Position numbers and translations under genes: made by a program
Notes under the pieces: model-generated
Database searches by the model: none
Told to the model about the DNA's origin: nothing
The model's input: the letters and a program-made list of their open reading frames with translations, nothing else
Shown: in pieces, positions 55,928 through 64,000 of the stretch
How positions within the stretch are numbered: position 1 is the stretch's first letter
Layout of the letters: the number at the start of each line of letters is the position of its first letter
From: Lepidodermella squamata
Lineage: Eukaryota > Gastrotricha
DNA: 64,000 bases
Reading direction: 5' to 3'
Assembly (NCBI GenBank): GCA_047495785.1
Contig: JBLDXI010000030.1
Coordinates: 682,001-746,000, forward strand

Positions 55928-57099
55928 CCGAAATTATTCATGTAGGCTTCTGCTCTCTGAGATGAACTGAAACTGCATTCGTTCACCTTGCAGTCGATAT
56001 GTATGCCTCGGCGCTATAATATATATTTTTGCGCCTAGTTCTCTCTTCTTGCACTCGCTCTTGTATGAAATTTGTATGACACTACGTCCAAGCCTCTCCT
56101 GGTTATGCCGTTGATATTTATTTGTTTTGCTGTTTGTTTGTTTTCAAACATTTGATGGTGTAATGCTGGGGTGTATTTGATCTGATGCAATTTTAAGCAC
56201 TGATCAGAGCCCATTCCAACACGCCCACGTTTACCAACTGCGAGCTATCCATATTTAATCAAAGCTTCTGAACAAATACATAACATGTTATTTCAGGGTT
56301 CGAAGTGTTCGAAGTTTTCAATAATTTCATACAAAATCAATGCCCGACCATGATAATGCAATTTGCGAATTTGCAATCCACTGAGAATTTCATTGTGAAC
56401 AATGACAACGATTTAGCATGTATCTTTGTTGGCAGGTGCGATCTTGGATCCTGTAGCTGCTAGGGATAGAAAGACTTGAAGTGCACGTAACCTGAATGAA
56501 GAATTTTTCAACTTTGGATACACATTCATTCAGCATTCAGCATTCAACAGTACGTATTTCCGGTTGAATGCTAAGTGCGGCATTTAGCCATTTCTCCAAC
56601 TGTAGAGTCTCGCAAATCGCAGAAGTGTGTTGGTGTTATCATCGCTGTAGGATTTCACCCCTTTGTTCGGCTGTGTAGATGCCGGTCTGGAATGTAGGGC
56701 TGTTTATGATCGAAAGGATTAGCGCTCCCGGTGACAATTTTTTGCTCTTTCTTAATAAATGTACGGCGACCTTGATAGAAAAAAAACGGGTCTGCGCCGG
56801 TCCCCGTGCTTTTATCGAATGAGTACTATAGCACATCAAAACTGAATGATTTATGTAGACCTGAGATGCACCAAGCAACGACATTCATCTAACTATTCAT
56901 CTATCGTTGTATTAGAGCATCATATATATAAGGCGTTTGCAAACACAAATAAAGTATTCGAGTTGCGCTAGATGGCTGGTCTTTAGACTTCAAAACTTCA
57001 AGATCATAAAGTGGGAGCGGTGTTGCGCATAGCCCTAGCCTCATTTCCCGAACCAATCAAACACTAACGTTTGAAAATACGTTCCCATCCCGTCATTAT
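55928..57099. other. Intergenic, nothing recognised
   Basis: About 1.2 kb downstream of ion-channel gene 2 without a supported gene. The stretch 56520-56580 contains a short ATTCAGCATTCAG repeat. Confidence 0.4.
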
Positions 57100-57636
57100 A
57101 TAGCCGAGTTCCGAGGCGTCTTTACGCAAGTCGGGCGAAGACGCCTTCGACGCTCTCGTCGAGGGTGACAGACTCCTTGGCGTCTAGAACGCGACTTTGG
57201 CCGGTGCGGCTGCAGCGGCAGAGGCAGCAGCAGCCGCAGTTCTGCCCATTGGCGCCGCGCATGACGGAGGCGGAGGCTATCGCCTCACTTCCTGTCTCTC
57301 TGAATGCGAAACTCAGACGAATCTGGAAAGAGACGGGCGGGGCAAGTCTGCCGCAAACGCGCTCTGGCCGATGCCGCTGGTTTCCCTCCATCAGACGTTG
57401 AGGCCTCTAGACGGCTTATGTTCCCGCGGCAGGGCGATTTACGTCAGCACAGCGGTCCGCCTCGTCGGTATCAGCCGTCGCTAAGCCGGTTCCCAGGCCG
57501 TTTTCGCTCCCTGCAATTTCGCGAACGACAACAATCGCGGCCAGGTAATAATGTTGATACTAATGTGGGTTGTTAGCACTGCCACAAACCGGGCCACCGA
57601 GCGGTACTGTCGCCAGCCGCCCTACCAGGGCAAAGG

Positions 57637-57665
57637 CATGAGACGTACTATAGGACGACGCGGCT
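57637..57665 (+). repeat. SINE-tail-like motif copy
   Basis: CATGAGACGTAC...TAGGACGACGCGGCTT, matching the tail of the SINE at 29635-29663. An inverted copy is at 58011-58040 and a diverged inverted one at 59361-59385. Confidence 0.5.
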
Positions 57666-58010
57666 TGCTGAGAATCTGAAAAAGTGTGATATTTTTAATG
57701 AGGTCCAAAGTCCAACTCGACCAATGAATCATCTCATAACACTTTTTGCAATCATCTCAAGCCTCTTTTTTGCTCAAGATCAACGAGATCAACACATCTT
57801 TACACGCCGATCTTTTGCTGTAAAAGAATTCTCATCAGTTTTTAATTATTGACATTTAAAAAATTAAAATTTTATAAATTTAAATTTAAATTATATAATT
57901 AATTTATAAATAAATTAATTTCGAAATTACTGGACTAAAATTTAATTCGTATGCACATTCCGATATGCACAGTCCGCGGCCTTCAAGAGGCCCATGTAAC
58001 GGGAGCTTCG

Positions 58011-58040
58011 AAGCCGCGGCGTCCTATAGTACGTCTCATG
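58011..58040 (-). repeat. SINE-tail-like motif copy (inverted)
   Basis: On the minus strand: CATGAGACGTAC, TATAGGACGCCGCGGCTT. Together with 57637-57665 it forms an inverted pair about 350 bp apart inside the decayed retroelement. Confidence 0.5.
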
Positions 58041-58585
58041 GGCAAAGGGGGCGGCCAAACTATTGAACAATTTACCAAACGTGCCGCGTTGCACTCGGCG
58101 TCAATCGGAGCGCTCCTAAAATCGAATAGAAATTGCGATAGATGTATCACCTGTAGTCTAGAATTTATAGGGATGATCAAAGTGATCAATATTGCGAAAT
58201 CGATTCGGAGAAAATTCCCGCAATCGGAAATATCAAACTTGGTATCCTAGAAAAAAGCCAAATTGGGCGTTAAGCTGTTTTTGCCGGAGCATTGCTCACA
58301 GATATGGGCAAAATCTCTCCCAAATTTCAACAAATTAAAAGAAGTCGAAGATTGGCTAACCCACTAACCTTGATTCACTTCGAATGGTCATTGGGTTTAC
58401 CTAGGTAAACTGTCATAGCAGCTCCCGTGAACCGTATGACGTCGAAACGTCAAAATTGAGTGGACCAAGGCTGAAGAATCATTTCAGCAGTTGAAAAAGT
58501 CACTTTCGTCTCCCCCTGTCCCGCTTTTTACGATAAAAATTCGCGTTCCATCATTGAAACCGATCATTCTAATGTCGGTATTGGT

Positions 58586-59069
58586 CAGAGACTTTGATTT
58601 GATTTGATTTGATTGTGATTTGATTTGATTTAGGCCATTTTTTTGATGATTTGATTTACTGATGATTTGATTTAGAAAATTTCCGGATGATTTGATTTGC
58701 AAATGATTTAGCCCCCTCGATTTACTGATGATTTAGAGCATTGAACACTCTCGGAACTCCCCCTGTTGCTAAACATGTCGAAACACATCTGACTCGAAAA
58801 CACCTGTTTTCCAATGTCCGGAGCAACTGAACTACTTTTAGACTCATTCTGCTATAACCAACCTTAAAATGGGAAAGAATCTCTAGAAAATACCCTAATA
58901 CTCATATTTCGCCGGGCGAAAGATTTGATTTGATTTGATTTAGACTGGTCTGATGATTTGATTTGATTGATTTACCATGGATTTTTGGGTGATTTGATTT
59001 AAAATGATTGATTTAACAAGACCCGTGATTTACTGAAGAAATCAAATCAAATCAAATCAAAGTCACTGA
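58586..59069. mobile_element. hAT-type MITE inserted in the retroelement RNase H
   Basis: The termini are inverted repeats: left CAGAGACTTTGATTTGATTT, right (reversed) CAGTGACTTTGATTTGATTT. CAGNG ends are typical of hAT elements. The 8-bp GTATTGGT flanks both sides (58578-58585 and 59070-59077), with one extra A at the right border, fitting the 8-bp hAT target duplication. Removing the element joins the RNase H sequence on both sides in frame. The interior is full of GATTTGATTT units and encodes nothing. Confidence 0.8.
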
Positions 59070-59400
59070 GTATTGGTGGTACTCTAGCACAGGGGCAGTG
59101 TGATAACTCCGGAAAGTGTACAACCAAGCTAATTGTCTTTTTCTCACGTCCGCTAACACGAGCCGCGGGTGGCGAAACAGCGCAGGCCAGAGAGATGATC
59201 GAGAACAGACTGTTGTATATACCTGAGTGATTTTCAGAAATGAGATTTGTTGCTCGTCGCAAAAGAAAAATAACGATCGCTGCTAATGATGTCATTTGGA
59301 GCCACACCGACCTTTGGACCTTATTAAAAAATGACACAAAAATCAGGCGGTTAAATCGAGGCGCCGCATCCTTGTACGTCTCATGGGAAAGATGACTTCG

Positions 59401-60536
59401 TTTTTTGAAACACGCTTAAAAAAATGTGCGAGAATTGCGCGGAGTGTTCGCGCGGCGCGGTGAAAATCCTCCGCGGAGAGCAGCAATTAATTACTTGTGA
59501 GAGTGTTTAAAATGGTGAGCGGCATAGGCACAGTTACGGTGTATTTTGTACAGAATGCAGAACTTGTATATGCTATTCGCAAATTCGTGGCTTTGTTGAT
59601 TAGGCTAAATCGATGAGGTTTGAATCCACGTGGGTTCAAACCGTTTTTTCTTCTAATTTTCGACCCGGCACTTTTTATATGCACAAGCATCCCCACAGCC
59701 CCACGTATCATCTGGTTGTATTTTTTGTAGGAAAAATAGTGCTTCAATTTTTGTATTTTATATTTGAATCCGTAGAAAATACAGGAGAAATACAGTATTT
59801 TATAGTATTTATAGTATTTCTGTAGCGAAATTCTATTTCACCCTCTCTGAAACCCCTCGACGTTTTTTGCTGCTAGTTCGGGGTTTCATATCAGGGGTAA
59901 ATTGAATTTCTCTACGGCTAGCTATAAAATCAGGGTGCGATCTTCGATGCCCGAGCTCCCGGGGATGGACAATTTGTTTTGCTGTATTTGCCAAAATGAC
60001 AATTTTGGATATTTTCCAATAAAACACGCCCCAGAACCTTCCAAAATTAACAAAACAGTGGGATAAATTCTCATTTTGTTGTCTGGCCGAGCTGGGATGA
60101 TCCCCCCACCCCCCCCCCCTCCCACACACACACACACTTTAATGTCAACAGTCACAGTATCTTTTATTATTCCGAATAATCTTGGCCTAGTGAAATTTTT
60201 ATTCTATTCATAACCGAATGCGTTTTTGTGATGATTTTCTGCTCTTTGCGACGATCTAGATCTTGATTTTCTTATGTATGCTGTATGCCTGGTTAGCGAT
60301 TAGCGATGAACGAGAAGCCTTTTATAATTAATGTTTGTTCTTATCTCTCTTTTTGGCACTAGTTCTTCTACGAAACTCAACTACGGCGAAACCTCTCACC
60401 TCTCTTGGTTACTATGCCCCTTGATTATGGTTATTACTCTCATAAATCAATGATGGACGTCATCGATGATACGTGAATGCAGAAGGTACAAGAATTTGAG
60501 ATTTTGCTCTTTCCAAATAGATTTTTCTTGTGAGCA
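59401..60536. other. Intergenic, promoter side of ion-channel gene 3
   Basis: No exon recognised. A C-tract followed by a CA microsatellite lies at 60103-60136. Open frames across it (59833-60155) are artefacts of this low-complexity sequence. Confidence 0.45.
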
Positions 60537-61761
60537 ATGATAGCGATTTTGCTTATTTTCGCTGGACTGATCGCGCCCTCAGTTCAATTCATGCCGAGCC
60601 AGACGAAGGTCAGACAGTTGATGACGGACCAGTGCATGCTGCTTACCAAAGACAGACCGGTGGAAAACTACGGCGACGTGATGAACTGGGAGATTTTACT
60701 GACGCTCAGTGGCTTCCGTGAAATTGATGATGAGGCTCAAAAGTGAGTTTTTGAACAAATTCCAGAGAATTTCTTAACTGCTTTGATTCTACTAAGGTTC
60801 ACGATTGTCGGAGAATTCTTGATCCGATGGCATCATCCGTGCGTCAACTGGCAGCAACTGTCCGAATACGCAAGTATCGAATCATTTATCCTTGAGCCAA
60901 GAGAATCTTTCTACCCTCAAATGATTCATAAGAACGCAGATCAGGAATTCTACATTTTCGACCGGCTCATTAGTCAGAACCTGTTGATAGTGAACCCTGA
61001 CGGACTGCAATTTGTTAGAATTCTCACGCCAATTACTTCAACCTGCCAACTCGAGTGAGCTAGTTAATTACTCAAATGTTACAATTATGAAACTCAATTT
61101 TTCCAGCTTGAAAAAATTCCCCTTCGACGTCCAGTTTTGCCAAATCGAGCTCCAAGCGGTTCAAATTTCCGACTTGATACATTACAAGATAATTGGTGGT
61201 GGCATTGAGTTTTTCGATCGTGACTCCTTCCTTTCACCAGCTGATGTGTGGCAGCTGGTAACTTTTGATGCGAAAGTTCAGCTGACAGACCCAAATCCGC
61301 GGACTAATGCCACTCACTCTCTTGTAGTCTTCTCTTTTCAATTTGAGAGAAAATCTGAATTTTACGTGATTAACCTGTTTGTTCCTAATATTTTTCTGAT
61401 GATCCTAGTTCTTTGTGTCGGATTTTTGCCGCCTAAACACCCAGATCGACCAGCGATTTGCGCTACTATTGTACTTGCTTTTTCGGTCTCGCAATCTTAC
61501 GTCGCTGATTCTATCCCTAAATCAGCTGAGATACCTTATATTGTAATTTTCATATCTACACAACTTGCGGTAAGCGTTTGGTGTTCAATCTACACGTTGA
61601 TAGCTTGTGAATTCGCAAAGCGGAAGAGTTTCACCCTCCCAGCGCCTTTGTTGCCCAAACATCTAACGATTATACGTCTACTTGATATCGTTTTCTTTTC
61701 GATTACAACATTGATAGTTCTCATTGTTTATGCCGTAATTTTCCTTCGAATGAAAACGTAA
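60537..61761 (+). CDS. Cys-loop ligand-gated ion channel subunit 3
   Basis: Three exons: 60537-60742, 60797-61054, 61107-61761; both introns phase 2; 372 residues. Signal peptide MIAILLIFAGLIAPSVQF, then MPSQTKVRQLM as in subunit 1. Cys loop CQLDLKKFPFDVQFC (C152-C166). The last exon is exactly 655 bp in both subunits 1 and 3 and the second intron sits in the same place. The first intron (after DDEAQK) is absent from subunit 1. M1 region KSEFYVINLFVPNIF, M2 region HPDRPAICATIVLAFSVSQS, short M3-M4 loop, C-terminal M4. It lacks vicinal cysteines and the PAR motif. Close paralogue of subunit 1; the two could form part of one pentamer, but that is inference. Confidence 0.86.
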
Positions 61762-64000
61762 AATGCGAGTAAAACTCCCAATTTGTGTTATTTCTCATAA
61801 CGTTGCCAAGTACGAAGGACAGCGCAAGGGCGAACAAATGAAATGAATGACAAAAATGAATGTTTTATCTGCGTCCTCCTGTTGCAAAGTGAAAGAAGAT
61901 CAACAACATTTATACCCTTGCGGGTTTAGGGGACGGCGACAGGCGATCAGCTCGAGTCCGACGGCTCGGTCGCGAACAGTGATCGGCTGTGATCTTGCAC
62001 ATTTATTTCATGACCGTGTGTGTAGAACTGACCTTGCGAGATCTTGCATGATCATGTGCGGATTTTTGTTCTAGCAGGGAGCCTGTTTTTTCCCAAAAAT
62101 TCATAATTTTCAATCGATTCAAATCGATTTTTTGGGTCTACCACGTTTTGCCATTTGGCAGATGTTGAAGCTAGCGTGGATACCGATACGAAGCAAACTA
62201 GCTCTGCATTTAATGCTACGTTTATGTTTTTATGTTACGCTCTGTTTATGGGTCCATTTCATCTGCTCTCAGATTATGTATCATTTTTGAGTGAAATACG
62301 ATTTTGTAATTATTTGTATTCACTCAAAAATAAAAACAGATGCCAGCCCGCATTGTGCTCCCCAATTACCTCGCCAGTCGCCAGTTTGCGCATCGAAGTG
62401 TTCAAAGTCCGCGTCTCTTTTGCGTCCGACTGCTATTTTAGGAGTCGAGCTGAGAGAAAGACGACGCTTCCACCCGACTACTACGCGTCGTTTGGGCGCT
62501 TATCGTCTCTTTCTCGTCTCCAGCTAACATACCAGATGACGTTTCCAGCATTTTTCTTTTTTTTCTTAGCGTGCGGCATGCGAGAACCGTAACTGCGAAA
62601 AAATGAAATATTCTAATCCCTGGATTGTTCAACAATTTTTATGTGCGTCTTATCCTCCTTAGCCACCAGCTGAAATAACAAATTAGTTTATTTTTAAGAT
62701 CATCCTTTTCTCCGTTACACGCTGAAAATAAATTAAAATGGAATTTCGCAATGAAAAATCATTTTTAAGTGAGCAGATGAAATAGACTCTTTGTTTCAAA
62801 ATGAAGGAAAAACGCGACGTTATGAGGGCGAAGTAGGATCTTCGAGCTTTTTTTATCTTGCGTAATTTTAGCCCCGAATTTATGTGACCAGAGCGTCTTC
62901 CATGTGATTTGTTGGGTTTTCTTACCTAGGTAACGGGTAACGGGACCTCTCGCAAAGCATTTTCTATCGAGAATTAACTGCCGAGTGCGTCTTGTTGACC
63001 GCGTACAAGATCTAAAACTTCAAATCCAACACAACGAATAAATTGCCGCTAAATTATCTCAGTCATCAATGTTGTTGAAAGTATTATTCTACTTATTGTA
63101 TCGTTTTGATTATTGTTTTGATTATACTTTGTTTTTGCCTTGTTATTCTCTGTTAGCTATAATGAATCCGGTCAATAACTTTGTTGTCTTCTCCTACTAC
63201 ACCTTTCCTGTCCTAACTGAATCTGCCCTCTATTGGATGTACAGCTTCAAAATAAATACAAATAAAATAAATATTGGTTCAATAGCCCTTGAGCATAAAT
63301 CAATATCTTGAAGATTTTCGCCTCGCCGTGATCAAAGGCCTCATTAGTGTGAAATGGGTCTGATCGTTGATATACTCGGTTCGAATAAAAGCTGACTGCT
63401 CTCGCGCCCAAGTCAACTCAAATGTGCCTTTAATGCGGCAGTAAAACCTCGTGGAATGCCAATTCTGCTCGGTGGGGAAAACTTGCTTTTCCTTCCTTTC
63501 ACCTTCCTTTTCTTTCCTTTCACCACAGTTGCACCGGCGAATCGCATCATGTGCAGTATTAGGGATATTCCCTGCTATTCAAATGGTATATATCACTACA
63601 CACTATAATCACTGCGATCGAAATTAAATAGCATATATAGCCTAAATCTATTGCGCGATACATATATCTTTTTATGTCGCACATCAACTGAATGATTTAT
63701 CGACGCTTTTACATCAAATCCTGTCTTAATCGACATCATCGAAAAAATTGTTCATCATCTTTTTAAATTATGTCCCATAATTTCAGACATGCATTGCAAT
63801 ACAATATAAGTACCTGACAATCGAATCTAAATTATTGGTCAAAGCTGCTAACTGTGATGTTTATTTCAGCAGGGCACTCGAAGAAAATCATGTTTTTTTA
63901 TAATATCAAAGATTTCGCGAGAAATAATATTATTCTTTTTTTTAATGTACGATTATTACAACTCTCAAATCCCTATTTGAAATGTTAAGGCCTGGAGAAA
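61762..64000. other. Intergenic to window end, no gene recognised
   Basis: 2.2 kb with no supported gene. A small hairpin lies at about 62286-62330 (TTTTTGAGTGAAATAC against GTATTCACTCAAAAA). Open frames at 61847-62592 and 63069-63311 show no domain, signal peptide or paralogue. A gene could extend in from beyond the right edge, but I see no exon to support it. Confidence 0.45.

Larger units (their letters stand above)
57100..59400 (+). mobile_element. Decayed Ty3/gypsy-type LTR retrotransposon, interrupted by a MITE
   Basis: Fragments of gag and pol occur in order on the plus strand. At 57300-57620 an Arg-rich gag-like segment is followed by a zinc-knuckle-like HCHKPGHR with an in-frame stop inside the knuckle. 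At about 58406-58530 come the RT connection (VIAAPVNRMTSKRQ), then, in another frame, the conserved WTKAEESFQQLKKSL, and then, after a further shift, RNase H (ETDHSNVGIG). After a 0.5-kb insertion, RNase H resumes (FFSRPLTRAA, about 59120). Stops and frame changes make it non-functional. No LTRs were identified, so the ends are approximate. Confidence 0.7.

Noticed and set aside
57122-57484. Several overlapping frames on both strands in GC-rich sequence
   Set aside because: High GC lengthens random frames; the only meaningful coding here is the decayed gag-like segment on the plus strand.
58484-58702. Minus-strand frame with Asn/Ser/Gln-rich repeats
   Set aside because: It is the translation of the GATTTGATTT repeats of the MITE.
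59833-60155. Minus-strand frames with Gly- and Val-rich starts
   Set aside because: They begin in the C-tract and CA microsatellite at 60103-60136 and have no other support.
1-64000. CRISPR arrays, bacterial operons or integrons
   Set aside because: Genes are spliced and of animal type throughout; the only tandem repeats are microsatellites, TEs and gene duplications.

Overview
The window is eukaryotic and almost certainly from an ecdysozoan animal. It has compact multi-exon genes, introns mostly of about 45-60 bp with GT donors and TTTTCAG-like acceptors, tandem family expansions, several Patched-related proteins with a sterol-sensing domain, and a tight head-to-tail cluster whose 60-68 bp gaps look like nematode operon spacing. 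A free-living, non-model nematode is my best guess. A tardigrade or another small ecdysozoan is not excluded. All exon structures were worked out by hand from splice signals, reading phase and paralogue comparison. The exon phases close exactly in every multi-exon model given.

Layout. 1-3.5 kb: a mariner-type MITE and two tandem small cysteine-rich secreted proteins (minus). 3.9-5.2 kb: first member of a seven-transmembrane receptor family. 5.7-7.3 kb (plus): a cysteine-rich protein with a C-terminal GPI-anchor-like signal. 7.4-9.4 kb (minus): three CTR-type copper transporters in a probable operon. 9.7-19.4 kb (minus): five more receptors of the same 7TM family plus a relic. 19.6-25.4 kb and 32.8-37.7 kb (minus): two closely similar Patched-related genes, separated by 7.4 kb of repeats that include a perfect 189-bp inverted repeat, a tRNA-derived SINE and a possible Crypton-like recombinase remnant. 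38.9-41.1 kb (plus): a secreted EGF-repeat protein. 41.5-45.1 kb (minus): a third, more diverged Patched-related gene. 45.4-50.9 kb (minus): a membrane-anchored PEP-synthase / rifampicin-phosphotransferase-like gene with a perfect 853-bp internal tandem duplication that stays in frame. 51.5-61.8 kb (plus): three Cys-loop ligand-gated ion channel subunits and a small secreted peptide, with a decayed Ty3/gypsy element interrupted by a hAT-type MITE between the second and third channels. 61.8-64 kb: no gene seen.

Functionally the window is rich in membrane and secreted proteins: chemoreceptor-like 7TM proteins, sterol or lipid transport-like RND proteins, copper import, ion channels and extracellular cysteine-rich proteins. 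Most sit in local duplicate arrays, so tandem duplication is the main force shaping the locus. No rRNA, canonical tRNA or CRISPR array was found.
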